Positions 24,490 to 32,625 of a stretch of DNA of 36,036 nucleotides are shown piece by piece; within the stretch, counting starts at the first letter, position 1; every line of letters begins with the position of its first letter. The position numbers were made by a program, and so were the translations under genes. This stretch comes from Lachnospiraceae bacterium (GTDB taxonomy: Bacteria; Bacillota_A; Clostridia; Lachnospirales; Lachnospiraceae). Under the pieces are notes generated by a model. It was not told where the DNA came from. It ran no database searches and was given only the letters and a program-made list of their open reading frames with translations. The stretch is taken from contig JAILPG010000341.1 of NCBI GenBank assembly GCA_024699595.1, positions 1 through 36,036 of the forward strand, in the 5' to 3' direction.

Positions 24490-24532
24490 TTCTTTCTCCT
24501 TTTTATGCTTACGTTTAACAAACGGATTTTTT

Positions 24533-25414
24533 CTATTCCTGATCCTCTGTATCTTCTCCGGCAGACCCTTTGATCAAAGCGTTGTAGACTTCCCTTTTGC
24601 TGATCCCCCGGTCCTTTGCCACAAGCTTCATGCTTTCTTTATTATCATAGCCCTGTTTCAGATAAATTTCCATATGGCTCTCAAGAGTCATATCTCTGTA
24701 TTTGTCCTCATTTTCCTTCTTAATGCTCTCTGCATCCCTGCCGCCTATACAGATAACATACTCTCCTCTCGGTTTACTGTTCTCATAATATGAGACCGCT
24801 TCAAAGAGGGTTGTCTTAATAACTTCCTCATGGATCTTTGTAAGCTCCCTGCAAAGGCTTATCTCTCTGTCGCCGAGATGATCCTTAAGCTCCTTTAAGG
24901 TTTTTAACAGATGATGGGGAGCCTCGTAGATCACAGTGGTCCTCGTCTCATCCTTAAGCTTTTCAAGGATCTCCTCTCTTTCCTTTTTGTCGGGGGGCAG
25001 AAAGCCTTCAAACACAAAGCGTCTGGTATCAAGCCCGCAAAGAGAAAGAGCTGTGATACAGGCACAGGGGCCGGGAAGTGAGGTTACCCTTATACCCGCA
25101 TTTATGCATTCCTTTACCAGTACATCACCGGGGTCGGATATAAGAGGGGTTCCCGCATCGGTTACGACTGCTATGTTTTTCCCCTCCCGCAGCTTTTCTA
25201 TTATCTCAAAAGCCTTGTCATATCTGTTATATTCATGATAGCTCCACAGGGGCTTTTTTATTTCGTAATGATTAAACAGCTTTATGCTGTTTCTCGTATC
25301 CTCACAGGCTATAATATCCACATCCCTTAAGGTATCAAGAACACGCAGGGAAATATCCTCAAGATTTCCTATGGGTGTCGCGCACAGGTAAAGCGTACCC
25401 TGTTCATCAGCCAT
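24533..25414 (-). CDS. rsmI: 16S rRNA (cytidine1402-2'-O)-methyltransferase RsmI
   Basis: 293 aa from ATG 25414 (MADEQGTLYLCATPIGNLED); the open frame extends to 25453, but the family starts near this point. It is a tetrapyrrole-methylase fold SAM enzyme. The RsmI marks are ATPIGNLEDISLRVL, CEDTRNSIKL, VTDAGTPLISDPG and YEAPHHLLKTL. It methylates the ribose of C1402 in the ribosomal P site. The start overlaps the trmN6 stop by 8 nt, and metG follows. Confidence 0.95.
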   Translation of the reverse strand: MADEQGTLYLCATPIGNLEDISLRVLDTLRDVDIIACEDTRNSIKLFNHYEIKKPLWSYHEYNRYDKAFEIIEKLREGKNIAVVTDAGTPLISDPGDVLVKECINAGIRVTSLPGPCACITALSLCGLDTRRFVFEGFLPPDKKEREEILEKLKDETRTTVIYEAPHHLLKTLKELKDHLGDREISLCRELTKIHEEVIKTTLFEAVSYYENSKPRGEYVICIGGRDAESIKKENEDKYRDMTLESHMEIYLKQGYDNKESMKLVAKDRGISKREVYNALIKGSAGEDTEDQE

Positions 25415-26222
25415 CGGCGGGTCTGTCCTTTCCGTATATTGAATATATCTCATCCGTATATTCCGACGGGTCCTTATGGATCACAAGGGGCTTTAACACC
25501 TTTAGTCTTGATCTTCCCCCTTTTACGGCCTCTATAAGGACCATGTTCGGCTCCCTGTCTGCATACGGATGTACGAGTCTCATCTGCTTGGGCTCGAGGC
25601 GGTACTTTGTCAGGGTGGAAAAGATCTCCACAAGCCTGAAAGGTCTGTGGATAAGATAAAACCTGCCCTTATCCTTCAAAAGCTTTGAACTCTCTCTTGC
25701 TATATCCTCAAAGGTGCAGCATATCTCATGCCTTGCTATGGCCTTTTCAATATTCTCACCCTTTTCGCCGTGATCTCCTATCATATAGGGAGGGTTTGTG
25801 GTTATAACATCAAAATGCCGTCCCTCAAACAGAGAAGGAGCATCATTTATATCGCCGCAGATCATGTCGATCTTATCCTCAAGGCCGTTTAGGATAACGC
25901 TTCTTTTTGCAAGATCTGTGCTCTCCTTTTGTATGTCGATCCCGGTAAAGTGCGCCCCTTCGGTCTTTGCCTCCAAAAGGATCGGTATTATCCCCGTACC
26001 TGTTCCGATATCAAGCACGGTCTCATTCTTTCCCACCCTTGCAAAATCACTTAAGAGCACGGCATCCACTCCGAAACAGAATTTGTCCGGATCCTGGATT
26101 ATCCTGTAGCCGTTTCGCTGGATATCGTCTATCCGTTCATTTTCACGGCAGAGCTCTTTTATAAGGGACCCATCGGGACCGTCTTTTGATCCGGTATTTT
26201 TATCCATGGGCTCAGTCATCAT
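25407..26222 (-). CDS. tRNA1(Val) A37 N6-methyltransferase TrmN6-like
   Basis: 271 aa from ATG 26222; the frame is open to 26261 but that would overlap ricT by 50 nt. ATG 26219 and ATG 26204 are close alternatives. It is a class I SAM methyltransferase: motif I VLDIGTGTGIIPILL and the adenine-N6-type catalytic motif NPPYM. The N-terminus carries the RIIQDPDKFCFGVDAVLLSDFA block typical of the YabB/TrmN6 group. It occupies the same place as yabB in B. subtilis, between ricT and rsmI. The specific tRNA target is inferred from the family. Confidence 0.9.
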   Translation of the reverse strand: MMTEPMDKNTGSKDGPDGSLIKELCRENERIDDIQRNGYRIIQDPDKFCFGVDAVLLSDFARVGKNETVLDIGTGTGIIPILLEAKTEGAHFTGIDIQKESTDLAKRSVILNGLEDKIDMICGDINDAPSLFEGRHFDVITTNPPYMIGDHGEKGENIEKAIARHEICCTFEDIARESSKLLKDKGRFYLIHRPFRLVEIFSTLTKYRLEPKQMRLVHPYADREPNMVLIEAVKGGRSRLKVLKPLVIHKDPSEYTDEIYSIYGKDRPADG

Positions 26223-27147
26223 CAAGCTTTGATTTTCCGTCACTTTTTTCCAGACGCTCAAGTTCCTTTAACTCGGCATCATTATTATCACCGGTCTTTT
26301 CCTTATCCTTATCCCTGTCTTTTTCCTTTTTATGGCGGGGCTTGAACCTTAGGTCACTTACCTTGTATTCCCTTATCTCCTTGTCATCCCCGTCATTTAT
26401 GATAACCTTTACAAGCTGTCTTAACACGTTTACATCCGAAACCTCGGCTTTGAAGCCGTCATTTGTGGTGACCCTGTCACCTATTGAAGGAAGCTTGCTG
26501 TTAAGATACTCATAGGTATCCTCTTCGTTCTTTAAGCAGCACATAAGCCTTCCGCAGATACCTGAGATCTTTGTAGGATTTAATGACAGATTCTGCTCCT
26601 TGGCCATCTTGATGGATACGGGTGCAAAGTCCGAGAGATAGGTATGGCAGCACAACGGCCTTCCGCAGAAACCGATGCCCCCGAGTATCTTTGTCTCATC
26701 CCTTACTCCGATCTGCCTTAGCTCGATCCTTGTCTTAAATACAGAAGCCAGATCCTTTACAAGATCTCTGAAATCGATCCTTCCGTCGGCAGTAAAGTAA
26801 AAGAGCACCTTGTTGTTGTCAAAGGTATATTCCGCATTTATGAGCTTCATCTCAAGGCCGTGTTTTCTTATCTTTTCCTGACAGATCTTGTAGGCATCCT
26901 TTTCCTTTAACCTGTTTTGTGCCTCGGTATCGTCATCCTTCTGTGTGGCCTTCCTTATCACCTTTTTTAAGGGCTGTACCACCTTTTCATCCTCAACATC
27001 CGTCGGAGGCAGCACTACAGTTCCGTACTCTATTCCTCTGGCAGTCTCCACGATCACATGATCGTTTCTCTTTAATTCTATGTTGTGAGGATCAAAATAG
27101 TAGATCTTTCCGGCTGTTCTGAACCTTACGCCTATTACGTTTCGCAT
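26212..27147 (-). CDS. ricT: PSP1-domain protein RicT (YaaT)
   Basis: 311 aa. The PSP1 domain is recognisable: IGVRFRTAGKIYYFDP, VIVETARGIEYGTVV and FYFTADGRIDFRDLVKDLA. The cysteine set FCGRPLCC and CGRLMCCL corresponds to the iron-sulfur-binding cysteines of YaaT. In B. subtilis RicT joins RicA and RicF in a complex promoting RNase Y-dependent mRNA maturation, competence and sporulation. The last 45 residues are a highly charged Lys/Asp/Glu tail, probably disordered. A GGAGAG site precedes the ATG. It is placed between holB and trmN6, as in B. subtilis apart from the missing yabA. Confidence 0.94.
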   Translation of the reverse strand: MRNVIGVRFRTAGKIYYFDPHNIELKRNDHVIVETARGIEYGTVVLPPTDVEDEKVVQPLKKVIRKATQKDDDTEAQNRLKEKDAYKICQEKIRKHGLEMKLINAEYTFDNNKVLFYFTADGRIDFRDLVKDLASVFKTRIELRQIGVRDETKILGGIGFCGRPLCCHTYLSDFAPVSIKMAKEQNLSLNPTKISGICGRLMCCLKNEEDTYEYLNSKLPSIGDRVTTNDGFKAEVSDVNVLRQLVKVIINDGDDKEIREYKVSDLRFKPRHKKEKDRDKDKEKTGDNNDAELKELERLEKSDGKSKLDDD

Positions 27148-27148
27148 T

Positions 27149-28138
27149 TTAACTCTCCTTTATCTCAAACAGAAGAAACTCAAGAGCAAGCTCAGGATTC
27201 ACATTTGCCTTGAGCATCTCTTTTGTCCTGCCGATCCTTTCGATTATCCTGTTAATGCCCTCATATGAGGAATTCTCTGCTGCTTCCCTTATGCTTTTCG
27301 CTTCCTCGGAAAAAATGAGCCCCGTCTCTTCTTTTGTCGTCATGTATAAAAGCACATCCCGATACCACATGACCATAAATTCAAAAAGCAGTGATATGGA
27401 TTCCTTATACTGCGAAAGCTTTTTCACACAGTCATATAAGAAGCTGTCCTCTGCACTTTTTAAACTCTTCAACGTCCTGAGGGTTTCTTTTTTCAGTGTG
27501 TCAAACTCTTCATTTACGGCAAGATCCTCTGCTCTTCCGACATTTCCTCTTGCAAAGGAGATGCACAAATCCGCCTGGTGATCCGATATATGGATCTTTT
27601 CGGTCAGATATTTTCTGATGAGCTCATCACTTACGGGCTTTGCAGACAGCACCGTGCATCTTGAGATTATCGTCGGAAGCAGCGCCTGCATGTTGTCTGA
27701 AAGCAGTATGATCACGGCATATGACGGAGGCTCCTCGAGTGTTTTAAGCAGCGCATTCTGAGCCTGCACGTTCATCTTATCGGCCTTTGGTATTATGTAT
27801 ATCTTGTGGTCACTGCTGTAGGGCTTTATGAATACATCGTCTACCACCTGATCCCTTATCTCACCTACGGTAAGGACATTCTCCTTTTCTCTCGTAACCG
27901 TGATGATATCGGGTTCATTTCCGGAGAGGGCCTGTTTACAGTGATCACATGTCATACAGGGTCTGTTTCCTGCTCCCGTACACTGAAGGGCCATTGCAAA
28001 GGTATTTGCTATAAGCTTTTTTCCCATGCCCTCTTCTCCGGTTATCAGGTAAGCATGCGAGACCGTATTGTTGTCGATAGAGCCCTTAAGCTGCTTTATT
28101 ATATGATCCTGTCCAACTATGTCGTTAAAACCAGCCAC
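27149..28138 (-). CDS. holB: DNA polymerase III delta' subunit HolB
   Basis: 329 aa, GTG start at 28138 with AGGAG 7 nt upstream. The clamp-loader AAA+ fold is seen in FNDIVGQDHIIKQLKGSIDNN, P-loop-like GEEGMGKKL, the zinc module C-x7-C-x2-C-x2-C (CTGAGNRPCMTCDHCKQ), and KMNVQAQNALLKTLEEPPSYAV with LPTIISRC. The P-loop has Lys in place of the final Thr/Ser (GKK), consistent with the usual lack of ATPase activity in delta'. It lies 13 nt after the yaaR-like gene and 1 nt before ricT. Confidence 0.94.
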   Translation of the reverse strand: MAGFNDIVGQDHIIKQLKGSIDNNTVSHAYLITGEEGMGKKLIANTFAMALQCTGAGNRPCMTCDHCKQALSGNEPDIITVTREKENVLTVGEIRDQVVDDVFIKPYSSDHKIYIIPKADKMNVQAQNALLKTLEEPPSYAVIILLSDNMQALLPTIISRCTVLSAKPVSDELIRKYLTEKIHISDHQADLCISFARGNVGRAEDLAVNEEFDTLKKETLRTLKSLKSAEDSFLYDCVKKLSQYKESISLLFEFMVMWYRDVLLYMTTKEETGLIFSEEAKSIREAAENSSYEGINRIIERIGRTKEMLKANVNPELALEFLLFEIKES

Positions 28139-28151
28139 TGTTTACTCCTGT

Positions 28152-28595
28152 TTAGGTGAAGATATCCAACAATAGTCCTCTTATCTCATCCACCTTCTGC
28201 AGCACCTTGATGTTGTCCTTTTCCTCTTTTAACAGTTCCTCTGCAAGCTCATCCAGATTGGCATCTATAAGACGTATGATACCGTATACTCTGTGACGGC
28301 CCTTCCTGTCAAGGAAATTCTCTCTGGAGAACTTATGGGATCTGTTAACTATCTCATTTAAGAATTCCTTGATGAGAGTACGGTATTTTTTCATATCCTT
28401 CACATCGACATGCTTGGATATCTTCTTACCCTGCATCGTGATCTCATCAAACATGAGATTCAGCCGTTCTTTGAGGCCGTCATCGTCTATCTGGCTCATT
28501 AACATGAACCTGAAGGTGTCGTCAGTGATCTTTGTGTTTGCAGCTGTTTCCGTTCCCATGTTAACGGGAGTATTCTGATTAACCCTTATATCCAT
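28152..28595 (-). CDS. yaaR: YaaR-family protein (DUF327)
   Basis: 147 aa. The conserved family region is visible: FRFMLMSQIDDDGLKERLNLMFDEITMQGKKI, DMKKYRTLIKEFLNEIVN, KGRHRVYGIIRLIDANLDEL. It is mostly helical and soluble, with no enzyme motif. The function is not established. It is located directly upstream of holB, as in B. subtilis and many Clostridia, which supports the assignment. Confidence 0.9.
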   Translation of the reverse strand: MDIRVNQNTPVNMGTETAANTKITDDTFRFMLMSQIDDDGLKERLNLMFDEITMQGKKISKHVDVKDMKKYRTLIKEFLNEIVNRSHKFSRENFLDRKGRHRVYGIIRLIDANLDELAEELLKEEKDNIKVLQKVDEIRGLLLDIFT

Positions 28596-28601
28596 ATAGA
28601 T

Positions 28602-29192
28602 TCATCCCTTTAATGAACATATATAACCCCTGATCTCATCAATGCATGATCCAAGTTCGCTGTTTTCAAACCGCCTGTTTATGCCTGCTGCCGCCAGATT
28701 TTCTTCGGAAAAATCCTCCGTATCGGATAAGTATCTCCTGCACATCTCGGCAAACTTCCTGTTCTCAGGCTTCAGCTCCCTCTTAAGGGCTCTTGTTAAC
28801 CTTATTCCGTCATCAACCTCTATATATATCGGAACGACCCTGTCGCTCCCAAAGTAATCCCTGGTGGATACATAGGAGCTTAATACTCCGATTATCAGAT
28901 AGTCTTTATTATCAAGATCCATCGAGGCATCCTTTACCGTAAAATATCTCCAGATCCCGTGCATGGTATCATATGCCCTGTCTTCGATGATAAGACCTTC
29001 TCTTAAAAGCTCCCTGTACTTTTTTTCATCCACGAAATGATAGGTGACCCCGTCTGTTTCACCGTCTCTTTTTGGTCTTGTGGTATAAAGGACCACGCTC
29101 TCAAGACCAAGGGATGCATCATTTAACAGTTTTTTATAGATAGTATCCTTGCCTGTGGAACTCTTTCCCATCAGATAAAAAATCTTTCCCAT
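28602..29192 (-). CDS. Guanylate-kinase-like protein
   Basis: 196 aa P-loop kinase. The P-loop is GKSSTGKD (9-16) rather than the GPSGxGKGT of true Gmk. The GMP-binding region VLYTTRPKRDGETDGVTYHFVDEKKY is well conserved, pointing to the guanylate kinase family. The LID area is longer and divergent. In B. subtilis the corresponding place is held by tmk. It may be a second, specialised nucleotide kinase. It starts 8 nt after the DUF308 gene without a strong ribosome-binding site and is 6 nt from yaaR. Confidence 0.85.
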   Translation of the reverse strand: MGKIFYLMGKSSTGKDTIYKKLLNDASLGLESVVLYTTRPKRDGETDGVTYHFVDEKKYRELLREGLIIEDRAYDTMHGIWRYFTVKDASMDLDNKDYLIIGVLSSYVSTRDYFGSDRVVPIYIEVDDGIRLTRALKRELKPENRKFAEMCRRYLSDTEDFSEENLAAAGINRRFENSELGSCIDEIRGYICSLKG

Positions 29193-29200
29193 ATCTGCGA

Positions 29201-30172
29201 TCAGCTTAAGTCGCTTTCCTTATCCTTATCTTCGTCCTTTTTTTCCGCATCCGGTTTATCTGCGGTATCCGTATCCTTATCTGCGTTATCCAAAGCCCCG
29301 TTATCTTCTTTCTTATCATCTGCGGGCTTATCTGTATCCTCTGTCGGGATCTTATCCGGTTCCGCTTTTTCATCCGGATCTGTATCGTCTGATTTCTTGG
29401 GCCTTCGTAAAAAGCTTGATATATTTTCCACTATGGATCCCTTTTTTTCCTTATCTTCATCCTTCTTAAAAGGATTTAAGGCGATACCGGGCTTCTTTTC
29501 CTTTTGCTCAGTGTTGATGCTCTCATCAGAAGTGACGGGCTCTGCCCTTAACTCAGTGACTGCATCGATCCTGTTTTCAGCATCGGCTCTGTTATCAGCA
29601 TAGTCTTTGATTTCAGCATCTTCTCCGTTTTCAGCCATGTAGGTCTTAACCTGCTTCTGCAGCACGAAAATGGTCATGACATCGGTGATACCGCTGAATA
29701 TCATGCTGATGCCGATGACTATCATCACTGCTTTTGCTATAAAGTCAGGCTCTAACATCACAAACACGCCGACCGAGATACATAAGAGCGCAAAGAGGAG
29801 CACGAATACCCAGCCCGAATAGCCTGTACGCTTTAGATCCAGCACTCTCTGAAGCTTCATCACGCCGTTTCCGAATATCAGTACCCCCATTACCATGGGA
29901 ATGATGGTAACAAACATCTGGCTTCTGAAGACCATGATAAGGGCGATGAGGATCATTATCACGCCCGTTGCAAAATCATGTCTGTACAAAGTCTCCTTAA
30001 GGTCCTTTTTGAAATACAGTACCACATTGAAAATACCCATTACAAAAAGGACGGCCGCAAGCAGATAACATACCATTTCAATTGTGAACTGCGGAAAAAT
30101 GACCATAAACAGACCCATGAGTATATAGGCTGCTGCAAATACATACAGCTCTCTGACCGATTTTTTCTCCAA
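29201..30172 (-). CDS. DUF308/HdeD-like membrane protein with long charged tail
   Basis: 323 aa, TTG start at 30172 (MEKKSVRELYVF) supported by AAGGAGAG at good spacing. Residues 8-175 hold six hydrophobic segments in the two-by-three pattern of DUF308/HdeD proteins. From about 180 on it is hydrophilic and low-complexity, very rich in Asp, Glu, Lys and Pro (DKPADDKKEDNG, DKDTDTADKPDAEKKDEDKDK), so probably disordered and cytoplasmic. Function unknown. It overlaps nothing and ends 8 nt before the guanylate-kinase-like gene; the GT-C gene ends 14 nt upstream. Confidence 0.82.
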   Translation of the reverse strand: MEKKSVRELYVFAAAYILMGLFMVIFPQFTIEMVCYLLAAVLFVMGIFNVVLYFKKDLKETLYRHDFATGVIMILIALIMVFRSQMFVTIIPMVMGVLIFGNGVMKLQRVLDLKRTGYSGWVFVLLFALLCISVGVFVMLEPDFIAKAVMIVIGISMIFSGITDVMTIFVLQKQVKTYMAENGEDAEIKDYADNRADAENRIDAVTELRAEPVTSDESINTEQKEKKPGIALNPFKKDEDKEKKGSIVENISSFLRRPKKSDDTDPDEKAEPDKIPTEDTDKPADDKKEDNGALDNADKDTDTADKPDAEKKDEDKDKESDLS

Positions 30173-30186
30173 AATGCTCTCCTTCC

Positions 30187-31821
30187 TTATTTCTGCTTTA
30201 ACCTGTTGTTTTCATCAAGCGTCGCTCTGTATTCCTCTATCAGATGATCATATTTGCCTGTATTTATGTCTATGATCGCTCTGATTCTCTCACCGTCAAA
30301 AAGCTTTCCCCCCGTAATGAGCTTTATCACCTCGTAGTATTCCTTAAGGCTTTCATTCTCTATCCTGTTTCCGCCAAACATAACGCTGTCAGCATACCCG
30401 TCCGGAACCTCTCTCCACATATGCCCTATTCTCCAGTTATCCTCCCTGACTGCGGGAAGCTTTGATAAAAACGGGTCTCCCAAAGCATACTGGTCATTTA
30501 AGTACATATCCGAATTGTAGTAGATAGTGATGCCGGGAACCATCCTAAGGATGCCGGAGCTTATGTTCATACCCCTTAATTCCTCGATCCCGGCCTCATT
30601 CCATGCATCCCTTATGCACATATCTCCGGTCTTAAAATACGAGACAGCATTATTGAAAAGACTTGTATATCTGAAATATCCCGCTCTCTCATCGGCAATA
30701 TTCGTTCCGAAATTGTTTCCGTATAAAAACTGGTTTGTTATGGGCTTTGTGGTCACGGTAAGTATCAGTGCCGTCACAATTGCAAGGATATAGTTGTTTT
30801 CATATCTTCTCTTTTTAATATCATTTACGGAGGCATTCTCTATGGTATCAAGTATCATGATCACGGACATTAAATAGATGACCGTAAAATGCCTTCCAAG
30901 CATGAAATCTCCGCCTATATAGATCACATATGCCATATAAAGGACTATTCCCAGACTTACGAACAGATACTTTGCTTCCCTTACAAAGAGAGAGAGTAAA
31001 ATGGCAAAGACCGGTATCAGTATCACCGGAAGGTCACAGAATGTCGTGATCCCAAGATACTGCAGTCCCCTGAATATATACTGTGACAGTGGGATATCCG
31101 TCCCGAGCTTTACAAAAGCCGTGTTTGGCACCAAAAATCCGTAATAGAACAGGGAAAAAAGCTCCCATAAAATAAAGGGGGACAGGCTCAGGATACCTAT
31201 GGGGACAGCTTTCAAAAAGCTTATCCTGTCTCTTTTTGCTATATAAACATATAAAACCGCAGGTGCCAAAAGCACTGCCGCATCCATTCTCGTCATGGCT
31301 GTAAGCGCCACTATAAGGCCCATGATGAACAGCTTTTTTGCGTCATATGCATCGGTTTTATAATACATCTTTAAAAAAAGTGCCGAAAGCATGAACAGCA
31401 GGCAGTTCTCAAGGCCGCTCGTCGTATAGCTTATAAAGCTCACCGATCCGATGAACAAAAGAAACGACAGTATTATCTGCCTTCTCGTGGTACAGAAGCA
31501 GTTGACCACCGTCGCATAGGCTATGGTGGAAAAGATCACGCAGATAAGCAGGGATACTAAAAACATGTTTCTGATAATGAAGTATCCCAGTGCTATAACA
31601 AGGGTAAAAAGGGGACATGAAGACGCAGATGCACGCTCTCCGATGTTATAGACAAATCCGTTTCCCTCCACAAGATGCTTGGCCATCACATAGGCGTGAT
31701 AGGCATCATCACTCTGCCAGGCAAGCGCGGTGATGATAAGGACGAATGCCACGATGGAAACAAATCTGTATTTATTATGATCCATTGATATATAATCAGA
31801 AAACCTCTGTTTAAAGTTCAT
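30187..31821 (-). CDS. GT-C type membrane glycosyltransferase (AftB-like fold)
   Basis: 544 aa from ATG 31821, which overlaps the stop of the GT2 gene (TGATG) and has GGGAG upstream. About ten to eleven membrane segments are followed by an extracytoplasmic C-terminal region from about residue 390. Family marks are the first-loop acidic pair in WQSDDAYHAYVMAKHLVEGNG, the TSGLEN block, VPNTAFVKLG and YIGGDFMLGRHF. GT-C enzymes use polyprenyl-phosphate sugars on the outer face. The preceding GT2, a polyprenyl-phosphate sugar synthase-like enzyme, probably makes its donor. The sugar and acceptor are unknown. Confidence 0.85.
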   Translation of the reverse strand: MNFKQRFSDYISMDHNKYRFVSIVAFVLIITALAWQSDDAYHAYVMAKHLVEGNGFVYNIGERASASSCPLFTLVIALGYFIIRNMFLVSLLICVIFSTIAYATVVNCFCTTRRQIILSFLLFIGSVSFISYTTSGLENCLLFMLSALFLKMYYKTDAYDAKKLFIMGLIVALTAMTRMDAAVLLAPAVLYVYIAKRDRISFLKAVPIGILSLSPFILWELFSLFYYGFLVPNTAFVKLGTDIPLSQYIFRGLQYLGITTFCDLPVILIPVFAILLSLFVREAKYLFVSLGIVLYMAYVIYIGGDFMLGRHFTVIYLMSVIMILDTIENASVNDIKKRRYENNYILAIVTALILTVTTKPITNQFLYGNNFGTNIADERAGYFRYTSLFNNAVSYFKTGDMCIRDAWNEAGIEELRGMNISSGILRMVPGITIYYNSDMYLNDQYALGDPFLSKLPAVREDNWRIGHMWREVPDGYADSVMFGGNRIENESLKEYYEVIKLITGGKLFDGERIRAIIDINTGKYDHLIEEYRATLDENNRLKQK

Positions 31822-32543
31822 CAGGCATGCTCCCTTTTCCACACATTTTTCTCGTTATCCTTAAGCTTAAACAGAAGCCTGAGCGCCTCGGTGACTGATT
31901 TAAGCTTAATGCTCGACTTTGAACCTACATATGTGATCGGAACCTCAACAGTATTGAGTTTTCTGCAGTAATAGCGCATTTCGGTCTGATACATATGGCC
32001 TCTTGATAAAAAGGCATCAAGATCCATATTCTCAAGAACCTTTCGCTGAAAGCCTTCAAATCCGGAAGTCATATCTTTAAGCTTCGTACCGAGGACCAGA
32101 TTCGAAAGTATGGTACCTCCTGAGCTTAAGAGCCTGCGGTATAGAGGCTGGTCGGATATTCCGCCTCCTTCTATGAATCTGGAACCCCATACGCAGTCAT
32201 ATCCTTCGTCAAGCTTCTTTATAAACTGTGGGATCTCCTCAGGCTTATGGCTGCCGCCTCCGTCCATTTCAATGACCCGTACAGCTCCGTCGGCAAGCGC
32301 CATTTTGAATCCATGCAGATAACAGGTGATAACTCCTCTTGACTCCGCGTAAAAAATGAGCTTTATCCTGTCATGCTTTTTTTCCATATTTCTTATGATC
32401 TCTTCCGTCCTGTCCTTCGAATAGGAATCGATCACCGGATATACATACAGATTGTCATAGGGCAGAGCCATGATCCGGGACAGTACATCCTCCATGGTCT
32501 CCTCTTCATTGGCAACCGGCATTACTATGACCGTTTTATCCAT
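31821..32543 (-). CDS. GT2 family glycosyltransferase (polyprenyl-phosphate sugar synthase-like)
   Basis: 240 aa. The N-terminal GT-A start is TVIVMPVANEEETMEDVL. The acidic motif, usually DAD, reads MDGGGSHKPEEIP here, keeping the first Asp and the HxPEEI part. WGSRFIEGGG, SNLVLGTKLKDMTSGFEGF and the C-terminal VPITYVGSKSSIKLKSV match DPM1/undecaprenyl-phosphate transferases. No membrane anchor is evident. AGG-rich ribosome-binding site (GGAGG). It is translationally coupled to the GT-C gene, so the pair probably makes and uses a lipid-linked sugar. Confidence 0.88.
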   Translation of the reverse strand: MDKTVIVMPVANEEETMEDVLSRIMALPYDNLYVYPVIDSYSKDRTEEIIRNMEKKHDRIKLIFYAESRGVITCYLHGFKMALADGAVRVIEMDGGGSHKPEEIPQFIKKLDEGYDCVWGSRFIEGGGISDQPLYRRLLSSGGTILSNLVLGTKLKDMTSGFEGFQRKVLENMDLDAFLSRGHMYQTEMRYYCRKLNTVEVPITYVGSKSSIKLKSVTEALRLLFKLKDNEKNVWKREHA

Positions 32544-32625
32544 CTATAACCTCCATCTATTAACCACAAATATCGTAAGCTGCGGTATACAATGAGCTGA
32601 TCGCACACGTCGCAGCAGGTAATTT

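Noticed and set aside
24490..24532. T-box or S-box leader before metG
   Set aside because: Only 43 nt separate it from rsmI, too short for such a riboswitch, and no matching motif is seen.
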